A stretch of DNA of 64,000 nucleotides from Acetobacterium paludosum (lineage in GTDB: Bacteria; Bacillota; Clostridia; Eubacteriales; Eubacteriaceae): contig NZ_RXYA01000008.1 in the NCBI RefSeq assembly GCF_008086595.1, positions 114,280 to 178,279 on the forward strand. The letters run 5' to 3'. The position numbers were made by a program, and so were the translations under genes. The notes under the pieces were generated by a model. That model saw nothing but the letters and a program-made list of their open reading frames with translations. It was not told the origin of the DNA and made no database searches. Positions within the stretch are counted from its first letter, which is position 1. Each line of letters starts with the position of its first letter. Below are positions 54,061-63,155 of the stretch, one piece after another.

Positions 54061-55107
54061 CTAGTCAAAGGATCTGATTAAATAATATTTTATTTCTGCC
54101 GGCTCCATTCGATATCGCTTGCTCTCAATAATTGAAGTTATATCCGCAATTTCGAAATCTAATAATTGAATATATGCAAACGCCCTGCCTAAGTTATCGC
54201 TTCCTATACTAAATAGTTTTAAATATAGATAGTATAGATACCTTTTCATCCGCCGCTCCATATACAGATCAATGGTTTTCGTATGATTAAATAAAAACGC
54301 ATAATCTGAATTAATCAATTGTTCCTTCATTTCTTCGGTGTTCTTGGCATCAACAAGCTGTGACAAGCGCCTCTCATTAATTTCTAATCCGCCTCTTAAT
54401 GAATAGGCAATCAACGCTTCCCGAGAAAGGTTATAAAACTTTAAGCCACGATAAATCCACACCAGATTCAGCAAATCAAAATGACGCCGCTGGGCCTTAA
54501 TCAAATCCCGATTAATTTTTTTATCCAGTTCAATCAGTCTTTTTTTTAGCAAATCATAATAATATCGATCCAGACTTTTTTCAATCATCACCAAATCCTG
54601 CTCAATTGATGCATCTTTAAAAATTTCCAATACCCGATAATAATCGGTATCAATAAGCAGCTTTTTAAATTGCTCCCAATCTTTTACACGAAATAAACGT
54701 TCAAAAGGCACATTTGTATATTTCTTCGAGTATACAATCAGACCTCGTAAGGATTCCAAATCGTCGTTTCTGGCAATACCACGAATTAAAACTATAAGAG
54801 ATTCCACCTCCAGCTGAACTAAGAGCATTTTAAAAAATGATTTATCCTTACCATATAAATAGTGCATGAGTTTTTCAGTTTCCTGCACCTTTAAATCACT
54901 TAAGCGTACCTCAATCTGTGTGCGATGGAGATTGAGAGGATCCAGATTTTTTAAAAACTCGCCGTAATAGGTATGATCTCTTAAATATTGAAATACTGCC
55001 GTCAAATTTTGCGCCTTGATCAGCTCAATATAATCTGCCGCTTTGATCTTTTGAGCCCTCATGGCAAGTGTTTTTACACTTATGCATGCATATTTACTTT
55101 TAGACAT
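54061..55107 (-). CDS. atpC: V/A-type ATP synthase subunit C (d-type, central stalk base)
   Basis: 348 residues from the ATG at 55107 (GTGGGA upstream; a GTG at 55119 is an alternative). Helical protein of the V0 d/C family with the typical N-terminal YACISVKTLAMRAQKI and a repeated helical pattern ending AEIKYYLIRSFD. It links the rotor shaft to the c-ring. Confidence 0.9.
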   Translation of the reverse strand: MSKSKYACISVKTLAMRAQKIKAADYIELIKAQNLTAVFQYLRDHTYYGEFLKNLDPLNLHRTQIEVRLSDLKVQETEKLMHYLYGKDKSFFKMLLVQLEVESLIVLIRGIARNDDLESLRGLIVYSKKYTNVPFERLFRVKDWEQFKKLLIDTDYYRVLEIFKDASIEQDLVMIEKSLDRYYYDLLKKRLIELDKKINRDLIKAQRRHFDLLNLVWIYRGLKFYNLSREALIAYSLRGGLEINERRLSQLVDAKNTEEMKEQLINSDYAFLFNHTKTIDLYMERRMKRYLYYLYLKLFSIGSDNLGRAFAYIQLLDFEIADITSIIESKRYRMEPAEIKYYLIRSFD

Positions 55108-55145
55108 TTGATTTCCCACTTTTCTTTATAATTCAAACTTTATAT

Positions 55146-55496
55146 TTAAATATGATCAGTTGGCGTTTTGAATAATATCTTCAGGACTTCGATTGCTTTT
55201 TCTTCTTTTTTCTCATCATACCGGTACCGCACTTTCAGTAAGTCTTTCTCCATTGAATTAATAATGGCAAGACGGTCTTCTTTTGCTTTTGCTATTTCTA
55301 TTTCATAATTTTTTTTCGCCAGCTTCTGAGCATTTTCTAATTCAACTTTTTCTCTTTCTTTGATATTATTTTTTGTTTGTTCCAATATTTCGACTGCCCT
55401 TGCTTCAACATTTTTTTTGATGTCGATTGCCTTTTTATCCAGATTTATAATTTCCCTGATAACGATATTAATATCCGCATCTTCACTGTGTAACAT
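55146..55496 (-). CDS. atpH: V/A-type ATP synthase subunit H/G-like coiled-coil protein
   Basis: 116 residues, nearly all coiled coil with Lys/Glu repeats (ILEQTKNNIKEREKVELENAQKL). It is first in the operon and matches the short G/H peripheral-stalk subunit that pairs with E. Sequence identity within this family is low, so the assignment rests on position, length and heptad pattern. AAAGGAGTACGGTT precedes the ATG. Confidence 0.8.
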   Translation of the reverse strand: MLHSEDADINIVIREIINLDKKAIDIKKNVEARAVEILEQTKNNIKEREKVELENAQKLAKKNYEIEIAKAKEDRLAIINSMEKDLLKVRYRYDEKKEEKAIEVLKILFKTPTDHI

Positions 55497-55571
55497 AACC
55501 GTACTCCTTTCCTACTGCAATTAACATGCTCTTGTAAAATCATATTATAATTTTATGTCTGCTTATAATGC

Positions 55572-55600
55572 TTGACATTCATTCCTGGGAATAATAGTAT
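55572..55600 (+). promoter_or_regulatory. copA promoter with palindromic candidate operator
   Basis: TTGACA (55572-55577), a 17-bp spacer and TAGTAT (55595-55600). Inside the spacer lies the perfect palindrome ATTCCTGGGAAT (55581-55592), a possible repressor site. The copper regulator itself is not in the window. Confidence 0.6.
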
Positions 55601-55654
55601 GATACTATCTTTAGTCTGCTCCAATTGATGATTATAGAAAGGATGTGAATTTTA

Positions 55655-58231
55655 ATGGAAAAAACTTTTTTTAATATTAATGGAATGACCTGCACCGCCT
55701 GTGCCGGCACCATTGAACGAAAACTTAACCAGATTAATGGTGTTGAATCTGCCGTAATTAATTTCACAACTGAAAAGTTATTGGTCGTCTATGACGCTAG
55801 CCTGGTCACCCCCAAATTAATCATCGAAACGATAACGGCCCTTGGCTATGAAGCCCTTCCTGTTGATAACGGAATGGGAAGCAATATCACAAAACCTGCC
55901 AGTGAATCAAAGTATCAAAAACAGATTAATGAAGTTCGAAACCGGTTAGTCTTTTCTTTGATTTTCACGCTGCCGCTGCTTTATCTGGCCATGGGATCGA
56001 TGATTGGTTTGCCTATCCCAACTTTTCTAGCTGGAATGCCGAATATTCTAATCAATGCCTTAACGCAGATGTTCTTAACCCTGCCTGTTATCTACCTCTG
56101 TCGGAATTTCTATATTAACGGTTATAAAGCACTTGTAAAGCGGATTCCGAATATGGATTCATTGGTAGCGGTGGGTACCAGTGCTTCATTTTTATATGGT
56201 GTCGTTGTCCTTTTCATCCTCGCTTATGGCTTTTCTTATGATGATATGGAATTAGTCCATCAATATGCACACGAGTTGTATTTCGAATCAACCACTGTTA
56301 TCTTAGTATTAATTACCCTCGGAAAATATTTTGAAACAAAAGCTAAAGGGAGAACTTCTCAAGCGATCGAAAAATTAATCGCTCTTGTTCCTGAAAATGC
56401 CCATGTTCTGCGAGACGGACATGAAATCGAAATTGGCATTGATGAAGTTAAAGTCAACGATATTGTGATTATTCGTCCTGGCGAACGCATACCAGTGGAT
56501 GGCGAAATACGCACTGGCCGCTCCAGCATTGACGAATCGCTGCTTACTGGTGAAAGTATACCGGTTGAAAAAAAAGAAGGTGATTTTGTCATTTCCGGAA
56601 GCATCAACAAAACCGGTTCATTTGAATTTATAGCCACAAAAATCGGACAAGATACCACCCTTAATAAAATCATTCAATTGGTTGAAGAAGCACAATCATC
56701 CAAGGCTCCCATTGCCCGAATTGCAGATCAAATCAGTCAATACTTTGTCCCGATTGTTATGGGTATTTCCTTACTCACTTTCTTAATCTGGATTCTCTTG
56801 GGCTATGGTTTGTCGTTTGCTCTGTCAGTCGGTATATCGGTGTTAGTCATTTCCTGTCCCTGTGCCTTGGGTCTTGCAACCCCTACAGCCATTATGGTCG
56901 GAACTGGAAAAGGCGCAGAACAAGGCATATTGTTTAAGAATGGACCGGCTCTGGAAATTCTTGGAAAATCGAATACCATTGTGTTCGACAAAACCGGTAC
57001 ACTTACAGTTGGTGCTCCGTCGGTAACGGATATCATTTTATATGATGTCCAAATCACCAGACAGGATTTGTTGAAAATCACCGCTTCACTCGAACAAAAA
57101 TCCGAACATCCCCTCAGTGATGCCATTGTCAAAGCCGCCTTAGCAGAGAATTTGGACCTGGCTGACCCAGAAGAATTTGATTCACTTCCCGGTTTGGGAA
57201 TAAAAGGGCGAGTTGGCACAATCCAGCTAGTCGCCGGAAATCAAAAGCTGATGGAAAAAGAAAATATTTCCTGTGATATGATACATACGGATTATTTGAA
57301 TTTGTCAGATATGGGTAAAACCCCGTTGTTGATTGGATGGAACGGCACTTTAAAGGGCATTATTGCTGTCGCCGATACAATTAAAGCCGACAGTTATCAG
57401 GCTGTTACCCAACTCAAAGCCATGGGAATAGAAGTATATATGCTGACTGGTGATAATGAGCTCACCGCAAAAGCAATTGGCAAAATGGTCAATATCGATC
57501 ACGTGGTTGCCAACGTCCTCCCTCATGAAAAATCGCAAATGATCAAGAAGCTTCAGGAAAATGGCAATCAAGTTATTATGGTGGGAGACGGCATCAATGA
57601 TGCCCCGGCCCTGGCTCAAAGCGATGTCGGGATTGCGATTGGTAACGGCACCGATGTTGCTATCGAATCCGCTGATGTTATACTGATGCAGAATAATTTA
57701 ATAAATATTTTGTCAGCGGTACAATTAAGCAAGGCGACACTGAGAAACATCAAACAGAATTTATTTTGGGCATTCATTTACAATACCATTGGAATTCCCC
57801 TGGCCGCCGGCATTCTGTATATTCCTTTCGGTTTAAAACTCAATCCGATGTTTGCCGCCGGTGCGATGAGCTTAAGCTCAGTTTCAGTCGTCCTGAATGC
57901 TTTATCACTAAAAACATTTAAGACAAAATTAATGGATATCGCTAATAATAAAGACATCCCGTCTGTTCCTATTGCAGAAATGCCTTTAATTATAGAGAAT
58001 GATAAGAAAGAAGGAAAAAGAATGAAAAAATTAATGAAGGTTGATGACATGAGTTGTCAACATTGTGTAAAACGGGTAGAAACAACACTCAATGCAATTG
58101 ATGGCATTGAAGATGTTGTTGTCTCTTTGGAAGAAGGTCAAGTAAGTTTTAGCGCTACCGATGCAGTAGACGATGCTGTTGTCATCGCTGCGCTGACTGA
58201 AGCGGGTTACCCGGCTTCACTGCTTTCGTAG
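55655..58231 (+). CDS. copA: Cu+-exporting P-type ATPase with C-terminal CopZ-like domain
   Basis: 858 residues. An N-terminal heavy-metal-associated domain has GMTCTAC (Cys13, Cys16), followed by eight membrane helices with the ion-pathway CPC motif at 401-403 (SCPCALG), the phosphorylated Asp445 in DKTGTL, and the HP motif in SEHPLSD. After the last helix and a charged linker a second metal-binding domain begins near residue 790 (MKKLMKVDDMSCQHC). That tail is about 69 residues, the size of free CopZ chaperones, and has its own ribosome binding site. It exports Cu(I) or Ag(I) from the cytosol. Monocistronic and divergent from the atp operon. Confidence 0.95.
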   Translation: MEKTFFNINGMTCTACAGTIERKLNQINGVESAVINFTTEKLLVVYDASLVTPKLIIETITALGYEALPVDNGMGSNITKPASESKYQKQINEVRNRLVFSLIFTLPLLYLAMGSMIGLPIPTFLAGMPNILINALTQMFLTLPVIYLCRNFYINGYKALVKRIPNMDSLVAVGTSASFLYGVVVLFILAYGFSYDDMELVHQYAHELYFESTTVILVLITLGKYFETKAKGRTSQAIEKLIALVPENAHVLRDGHEIEIGIDEVKVNDIVIIRPGERIPVDGEIRTGRSSIDESLLTGESIPVEKKEGDFVISGSINKTGSFEFIATKIGQDTTLNKIIQLVEEAQSSKAPIARIADQISQYFVPIVMGISLLTFLIWILLGYGLSFALSVGISVLVISCPCALGLATPTAIMVGTGKGAEQGILFKNGPALEILGKSNTIVFDKTGTLTVGAPSVTDIILYDVQITRQDLLKITASLEQKSEHPLSDAIVKAALAENLDLADPEEFDSLPGLGIKGRVGTIQLVAGNQKLMEKENISCDMIHTDYLNLSDMGKTPLLIGWNGTLKGIIAVADTIKADSYQAVTQLKAMGIEVYMLTGDNELTAKAIGKMVNIDHVVANVLPHEKSQMIKKLQENGNQVIMVGDGINDAPALAQSDVGIAIGNGTDVAIESADVILMQNNLINILSAVQLSKATLRNIKQNLFWAFIYNTIGIPLAAGILYIPFGLKLNPMFAAGAMSLSSVSVVLNALSLKTFKTKLMDIANNKDIPSVPIAEMPLIIENDKKEGKRMKKLMKVDDMSCQHCVKRVETTLNAIDGIEDVVVSLEEGQVSFSATDAVDDAVVIAALTEAGYPASLLS
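58022..58231 (+). CDS. Possible separate CopZ copper chaperone from an internal start in copA
   Basis: Within copA, GAAGGAAAAAGA is followed by an in-frame ATG at 58022 (codon 790). The product would be 69 residues: MKKLMKVDDMSCQHC with the CxxC pair, then a ferredoxin-like HMA fold, the exact size of CopZ. Whether it is made alone, only as the fused tail, or both cannot be told from sequence. Confidence 0.5.
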   Translation: MKKLMKVDDMSCQHCVKRVETTLNAIDGIEDVVVSLEEGQVSFSATDAVDDAVVIAALTEAGYPASLLS

Positions 58232-58244
58232 AAGCTTTAGAAAA

Positions 58245-58284
58245 ATATTCAATATAAACTTGATGTTGCGTTTATATTGAATAT
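58245..58284. other. 15-bp perfect inverted repeat after copA
   Basis: ATATTCAATATAAAC (58245-58259) pairs with GTTTATATTGAATAT (58270-58284) around a 10-bp loop. There is no T-tract. A true terminator follows at 58303, so this may be a mRNA-stabilising hairpin or a small element relic. Confidence 0.55.
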
Positions 58285-58302
58285 ATCGTGTTCCACTTAA
58301 CT

Positions 58303-58357
58303 AAAAAAGCACCTTTCAACGATTATATGTAGTATAACCGTTGAAGGGTGCTTTTTT
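58303..58357. terminator. Bidirectional terminator between copA and the histidine kinase
   Basis: A 19-bp stem with one G-T pair, 58303-58321 with 58339-58357 (AAAAAAGCACC...), A-rich on one arm and T-rich on the other. It serves both converging genes. Confidence 0.88.
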
Positions 58358-58373
58358 AATGCCGAAATGAAAG

Positions 58374-59741
58374 TTAATGATTTATCGGTATTTTAATCTC
58401 AACTTTAGCACCACCTATTTTTTCCGATTTTAATAACTTTACACTGCCGCCATGATTTTTTACAAGATTATCCACAATATACAAACCTAATCCATAATGC
58501 TCCCTTGAATTTCGGCTTTTCTCTCCCTGATAAAACTGTTCCAATGCTGACTTCATTTCTTCACCGGAAAATCCCGGCCCTGAATCTTCTACCATAAAAT
58601 AGAGAAACTTTCCTTTTTCAGATGCATTTAAAAAGATCTCTCCACCAGTCGGTGTATGTTCCACTGCATTAGAAATCACATTCAACAGACAACGCTTTAT
58701 TGCTGTTTCATCCACGGTGATAATAGCTGGAACCGACTCTTGAATCAGAGTCAATCTAATATTTTTCTGGCCGGCGATTAACCGAGCATCCGAAATGATT
58801 GTCTCCATTAATATTGTAAAAGAAATATCCTTAACGACCAGATTATTTTCTTTTTCAGACTCAATGATATCCATCAGCGTCATTAGATATTGTTCCATGT
58901 CAGCAACACTTTTTTGAACACTGACACTGCAGACACGCTGTTCTTTATTAAGCTCCGTTTCTTCAATTAATTCTGCATTTCCCCTAATAACAGTCAGAGG
59001 GGTCTTCAGATCATGTACCAAAGCCGAAATCTGCTTTTTCTTTCCCTCCTCAAGAATCCATTGTCGGGTTAACGAATTTTTCAATTCTACCTTCATTTTA
59101 TCGATTGAAGCCAGTACATCATTTATTTCAATAATCTCTGATGATGCTACCTGAAATTCAAGATTATCCATTTGAATTTTGTCTGTTGTATCTTTTAAAA
59201 GCTGAACTTCTCTGTTAAGTCTTTTGGTAAAACGATTAGCTAAAATGATTGTTTCCAGTATAAACAAAACAATAAAAATCAATATCGTGAATACGCTTGG
59301 CCCCGGCAAGTATTTATTCCAATTCTCATTACTATATCTTGGATAGAGCTTATATTTGATAATACCGGTATCATTAGCAGTTCGGATAATCTTATAATAT
59401 GAATCACCTTTGTTACTAACACCATTCTGAACATCCTGCCACATGACCAAACTTTCTGCTTCATCAATATTGCTTTCTTTAACACGACCTGCTTCATCAT
59501 ATACTGCATAAGTACAACCATATGGCATCCAGTCTGCATAAGAACTGTAATCTTTTATATGCACGACAGCTTCATTAATTATATTTTCCGCATGATTGGC
59601 CGGGAGAATAATTCCACTTAAAAATCCTGCCTCCAACACGATACACATCAATATAACGGTAGCAATTACAATTATACAAAATTTCACAACATAGGAAATA
59701 AAAACGTATCGGATACTTTTTGTTTTTATTGCACGTTCCAT
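58374..59741 (-). CDS. Sensor histidine kinase of an antimicrobial-peptide response system
   Basis: 455 residues from the ATG at 59741, which overlaps the response-regulator gene by 16 bp. Two membrane helices (about 18-38 and 148-168) flank a 110-residue outer domain; a HAMP-like linker, the phosphorylated-His motif SALVHDLKTPLTVIRG near residue 240, the N-box NVISNAVEHTP, the G1 box EDSGPGFSG and GLGLYIVDNLV follow. The gene arrangement resembles CprK/lantibiotic sensor kinases next to ABC exporters. Confidence 0.93.
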   Translation of the reverse strand: MERAIKTKSIRYVFISYVVKFCIIVIATVILMCIVLEAGFLSGIILPANHAENIINEAVVHIKDYSSYADWMPYGCTYAVYDEAGRVKESNIDEAESLVMWQDVQNGVSNKGDSYYKIIRTANDTGIIKYKLYPRYSNENWNKYLPGPSVFTILIFIVLFILETIILANRFTKRLNREVQLLKDTTDKIQMDNLEFQVASSEIIEINDVLASIDKMKVELKNSLTRQWILEEGKKKQISALVHDLKTPLTVIRGNAELIEETELNKEQRVCSVSVQKSVADMEQYLMTLMDIIESEKENNLVVKDISFTILMETIISDARLIAGQKNIRLTLIQESVPAIITVDETAIKRCLLNVISNAVEHTPTGGEIFLNASEKGKFLYFMVEDSGPGFSGEEMKSALEQFYQGEKSRNSREHYGLGLYIVDNLVKNHGGSVKLLKSEKIGGAKVEIKIPINH

Positions 59742-60391
59742 TTGTACCCGATCCCCCATACCGTCTCAATCACTTTCAGATCATATTTAGACAACTTATT
59801 TCTTATGTTTTTTATATGTTCTGTAATCGCGGAGCTGTCGCTTTCTCCATCAAATCCAAATATTGCTTCGTAAATCTGTTCTTTGGAGAATACCTGTCCA
59901 TGATTCATAGCCAGATGCTCACAAATTTCATATTCACTTTTGGTTAATGGAATTTTCGCTTCTTCAACATAAACTTCTTTGGCGGTGAGGTGAAATCGCA
60001 GCCCGGATATGGCAAACACATTTTGCTTTTCTCGATGATCCCTTCTGAGATGAGCCTCCACCCTCGCTCTTAATTCACCAATTCCAAATGGTTTTGTAAT
60101 ATAGTCATCGCCACCAACACGAAGACCAGTAATTAAATCGGTTTCCATGACTTTTGCAGTAAGAAAAATAATCGGACAATCCACCAATCCACGTATTTTC
60201 CGACAACATTCAAAGCCATCCATATCCGGCATCATCACATCCAAAAGAATTAGGTCATAATTTGAAAACTGGTTTTCTTTTATCATCAGCGGGCTGACTA
60301 CTGTTGTTACGCGATGACCTGTTTTTTCAAGTGCTCGTTTTATAATCATTAGAATTTCTTTTTCATCATCAACTGCTAAAATATTTGCCAT
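59726..60391 (-). CDS. OmpR-family response regulator
   Basis: 221 residues. The receiver domain has DDE near residue 7, the phosphorylated Asp in LLLDVMMPDMDGF near 52, and TAK near 79 and KPF near 100; a winged-helix C-terminal domain ends in VWGIGYKW. It should control the exporter genes just upstream, paired with the overlapping kinase. An 82-bp gap separates it from the permease gene. Confidence 0.95.
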   Translation of the reverse strand: MANILAVDDEKEILMIIKRALEKTGHRVTTVVSPLMIKENQFSNYDLILLDVMMPDMDGFECCRKIRGLVDCPIIFLTAKVMETDLITGLRVGGDDYITKPFGIGELRARVEAHLRRDHREKQNVFAISGLRFHLTAKEVYVEEAKIPLTKSEYEICEHLAMNHGQVFSKEQIYEAIFGFDGESDSSAITEHIKNIRNKLSKYDLKVIETVWGIGYKWNVQ

Positions 60392-60473
60392 ATTTCTGTA
60401 TCCTTAAATTAAAAATCTTCAAATCTCACTCCAACTATTGCTATTTTTCATCCTATCAATCCAAACACTAAAC

Positions 60474-61232
60474 TTAACTTTCGATGCAATTATTTGATTC
60501 ATAATTAGAAAACCAAACAACTGCCGCAACTAATAGCGAAGCAGTTAAGACAGTTGCTGTCACGATACCAAACTGCACATCTCCCATCATCGACATCAAA
60601 TAATCAGGATCACTAATCGACAGCGAATAATATCCCGTAAATCGGATACCCCAACTGCATGGAATAAATTTCCATATAACTTCTCCGAGTCCAGTAAGCA
60701 TTAAAGCTGAACAAAGACTTTCTAATGCACCAACGGTCATGGAAACACCCTTTCCAAACTCCAAGCTTAGGATCATATGGAAGACATATAAAAATATCTG
60801 ACTGCCAAACAAAATACATGATATCACTAAGTAAAACGAAAGCGGTAAATTATTTTGTTTCAGGACAAATTGAAATCCTGCCGCAAAACCAAATAAAGCA
60901 ATTCCCAGTGCAGCGCCACCAATTATTAAAAGCATCAAAAGTTTTGCCAGAAAGCTCTGGTACTTTGGGTTCTTTAAACCGATCATTTCTTTAAAGTTAC
61001 CAGCAGATCTCTCCGTATCGATTGAAGACGCACATACGATACTGATTAAAAGCGGAAAAGCAATCGCCAATATTTCTATATAACCATTGACTTTATTCAT
61101 CGTTACACTGGCCGAAAACGAATAATAGCACAATGTTAAAACAACTCCTATTATTGGGATCACTAAATGGATGAGATAAAAAGGTGTATGTATCATTTTG
61201 TAAAATTCTGATTTTAATAACCCCCACATCAT
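60474..61232 (-). CDS. Lantibiotic-immunity-type ABC transporter permease (MutG/EpiG-like)
   Basis: 252 residues with about six helices. The pattern LLKSEFYKMIHTPFYLIHLVIP at the N-terminus and ERSAGNFKEMIGL near residue 75 fit the NisG/MutG/CprC class of ABC-2 permeases. The start overlaps the previous permease stop by one base (TAATG), after GGAGGCTCGTTA. It probably pumps antimicrobial peptides out of the membrane. Confidence 0.85.
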   Translation of the reverse strand: MMWGLLKSEFYKMIHTPFYLIHLVIPIIGVVLTLCYYSFSASVTMNKVNGYIEILAIAFPLLISIVCASSIDTERSAGNFKEMIGLKNPKYQSFLAKLLMLLIIGGAALGIALFGFAAGFQFVLKQNNLPLSFYLVISCILFGSQIFLYVFHMILSLEFGKGVSMTVGALESLCSALMLTGLGEVIWKFIPCSWGIRFTGYYSLSISDPDYLMSMMGDVQFGIVTATVLTASLLVAAVVWFSNYESNNCIES

Positions 61233-61993
61233 TAACGAGCCTCCCTATTTGAATAAGTTCTTGCACTTATCCACGTTAATCCAAGAAATAATATAATTGA
61301 AATCAATATTCCCGGTATCAGCACATTCCATGATAAGAGCATCGGTGAAAATGTTTTGCTACCATCCTCAGCAATCAATCCATTCGGAAGAATATTAAGT
61401 ATCGGGATCATTAGCCTTGCTCCATAAGAATGAGGAAATACCCACCAGAATGTCTCAGTCGCTGCCAGAATCCCCGCTGTAACATTCAAACTGGTATTGA
61501 CGATTAATGTTACAAATATTCCCAGCTTTTCATTCAAAACCATGCAAAAAGGTATCTGCCAGGCAAATGTAATAACTAAAACGGTAATCGCTAAGAATGC
61601 ATTCATAATAGGTATCCCGTATTCAACCGTTCCTCCGATAACATGTCTTACTACGGGATATAAAACAGAACCCATAAAAATGATACAACAGGAAATAAAA
61701 AGTAGTTCCACCCCAGTCATTACTTTGGCAATCCATATTTTTTTCAAGTCAATCGGTAACGTGATAACCGCGCGATTTCCCATTTTTCCGTCCTTTTGCA
61801 TCAACATTCCGCTAATAATGGTAATGTAAAGAGGCAAAATCATACTATACCACCAGTTATAGTTATCTACCATAAAAAAATCACATGCCAGAAAGAAAGA
61901 TAGAAGAATGGTTGCAAGCGGCGCTAGAAGAGCTAGTCTTGGAATCGCTGTATGCCTTATTTTGATATTTTCAGCTTTTAAATATGTTGACAT
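61232..61993 (-). CDS. Lantibiotic-immunity-type ABC transporter permease (MutE/EpiE-like)
   Basis: 253 residues with about six helices, starting MSTYLKAENIKIRHT and including NRAVITLPIDLKKIWIAKV near residue 73, a signature of NisE/MutE-type permeases. It follows the ATPase stop immediately and overlaps the second permease gene, so three subunits (FEG) are made together. Confidence 0.85.
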   Translation of the reverse strand: MSTYLKAENIKIRHTAIPRLALLAPLATILLSFFLACDFFMVDNYNWWYSMILPLYITIISGMLMQKDGKMGNRAVITLPIDLKKIWIAKVMTGVELLFISCCIIFMGSVLYPVVRHVIGGTVEYGIPIMNAFLAITVLVITFAWQIPFCMVLNEKLGIFVTLIVNTSLNVTAGILAATETFWWVFPHSYGARLMIPILNILPNGLIAEDGSKTFSPMLLSWNVLIPGILISIILFLGLTWISARTYSNREAR

Positions 61994-62701
61994 CTATGCT
62001 TCAACCCTTCTGTATTTTGCTGCTGTTTCTAAAAACAGTTCTTCCAAATTATCACCTAATTTTAGTTCATTCTGATAACCAAGAACACCTCCGGAGATAA
62101 TTCCAACATGGTCAGCAATCTGTTCAACTTCACTTAATATATGACTGGAAAGAATGACCGTAATTCCTTTCTCCGGAAATGAACGGATCAACTCCCGCAA
62201 TTCCTGTATTCCAATGGGATCCAGCCCATTAGTAGGCTCATCTAATATTAAAAGCTTTGGATTATTTATAAGTGCGATAGCCACACCAAGACGCTGCTTC
62301 ATACCCATTGAGAAATTACCAGCTTTCTTTTTTCCGGTATCACTTAGATCTACAATTTCTAAAACCTCGTCTATTTTTTTATCAGGAATTGCTAACACCA
62401 GAGTACGTACCTTCAAATTTTCTCTCGCCGACAAATTTTCATATAATGGTGCTGATTCAATCAACGAACCAATCTGTAAAAGATCATTTCTCGACCATGA
62501 ATGATTATTGAAAATAATTTCTCCATCAGTAGGTTTTAACATGCCTGTAATCATTTTTAGAATCGTGGATTTTCCAGCGCCATTTGGTCCTAATAGCCCA
62601 TACACTGAATTTCTTTCTATTGATAAAGAAATATTTTTCACTGCTGCCTGCTTTTTAAATGTCTTAGTAAGACTTCTTGTCTCTAAGATAATGTCTTTCA
62701 T
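61994..62701 (-). CDS. Lantibiotic-protection ABC transporter ATPase (MutF/BcrA-like)
   Basis: 235 residues. Walker A GPNGAGKST near residue 38, Q-loop in QIGSLIESAPLYENLSARENL, signature FSMGMKQRLGVA, Walker B LLILDEPTNGLDP and the H-loop SSHILSEVEQ are all present. First gene of the five-gene operon, with GGGAGTAATTATA as site. With the two permeases and the two-component system it resembles CprABC-RK, which confers resistance to cationic peptides; the inducer is unknown. Confidence 0.92.
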   Translation of the reverse strand: MKDIILETRSLTKTFKKQAAVKNISLSIERNSVYGLLGPNGAGKSTILKMITGMLKPTDGEIIFNNHSWSRNDLLQIGSLIESAPLYENLSARENLKVRTLVLAIPDKKIDEVLEIVDLSDTGKKKAGNFSMGMKQRLGVAIALINNPKLLILDEPTNGLDPIGIQELRELIRSFPEKGITVILSSHILSEVEQIADHVGIISGGVLGYQNELKLGDNLEELFLETAAKYRRVEA

Positions 62702-62791
62702 TATAATTACTCCCTTTTCCTTTGATATTTATATAGTAAGGGCTAATTGTAAGGATTTTATAAGGATTTGGAAATTATTTATCTTTCAAAC

Positions 62792-62817
62792 TAAAAAAAA
62801 CTGCAATCTCTTGCAGT
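62792..62817 (-). terminator. Terminator of the tRNA operon
   Basis: On the minus strand ACTGCAA-GAGA-TTGCAGT is followed by TTTTTTTT, just downstream of tRNA-Lys. Confidence 0.85.
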
Positions 62818-62830
62818 CATGTTTTTCTAA

Positions 62831-62906
62831 TGGTGACCCATGGGCGACTTGAACGCCCGACACCCTGATTAAAAGTCAGATGCTCTACCAACTGAGCTAA
62901 TGGGTC
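62831..62906 (-). tRNA. tRNA-Lys (anticodon TTT)
   Basis: 76 nt including encoded CCA. Acceptor GACCCAT/ATGGGTC, D-arm GCTC/GAGC, anticodon loop CTTTTAA (anticodon TTT) and T-arm with GTTCAAG are all intact. Last tRNA of the minus-strand array. Two truncated 5' copies precede it in the transcribed direction. Confidence 0.95.
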
Positions 62907-62967
62907 AGATAAATTATTTAGTTATTGTTTGTCTTTAGACGATTCTGTGATCCAGTTGTATGCCTGA

Positions 62968-63011
62968 CTAAGTGATTCACACCAAATCAAAGATTTGGGT
63001 TCTCTACTTAT
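62968..63011 (-). repeat. D-loop module P, copy 1
   Basis: 44-bp module beginning CTAAGTGATTCACACC, with the inner hairpin CCAAATC/GATTTGG and outer TAAGT/ACTTA. On the minus strand it continues directly from nucleotide A21 of a truncated tRNA-Lys. Loop triplet on the minus strand: TTT. Confidence 0.85.
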
Positions 63012-63092
63012 ACCAACTGAGCTAATGGGTCAGATAAATTATTTAGTTATTGTTTGTCTTTAGACGATTCTGTGATCCAGTTGTTTGCCTGA

Positions 63093-63136
63093 CTAAGTGA
63101 TTCACACCAAATCGAAGATTTGGGTTCTCTACTTAT
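63093..63136 (-). repeat. D-loop module P, copy 2
   Basis: Same 44-bp module as 62968-63011, with one loop change (TTC on the minus strand). Attached to a decayed tRNA-Lys 5' end. Confidence 0.85.
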
Positions 63137-63155
63137 AGCAACTGAGCTAATCAAT

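Larger units (their letters stand above)
62891..63151 (-). repeat. 125-bp tandem repeat with truncated tRNA-Lys 5' ends
   Basis: The sequence from within the tRNA-Lys 5' end (62891) recurs at 63016 and 63141, an exact 125-bp period. Each unit carries 5' nucleotides 1-21 of tRNA-Lys (63011-63031; a decayed 63136-63151), a spacer, and a 44-bp palindromic module. The third unit is cut short. The copies differ at only a few positions, so the duplication is recent or homogenised. Confidence 0.9.

Noticed and set aside
63011..63136. Truncated tRNA-Lys plus module P as a complete chimeric tRNA (a 7-nt loop with TTT or TTC can be drawn)
   Set aside because: Position 33 would be C, there is no proper T-arm or 3' acceptor strand, and the same module follows tRNA-Thr ends. 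It is not a functional tRNA.
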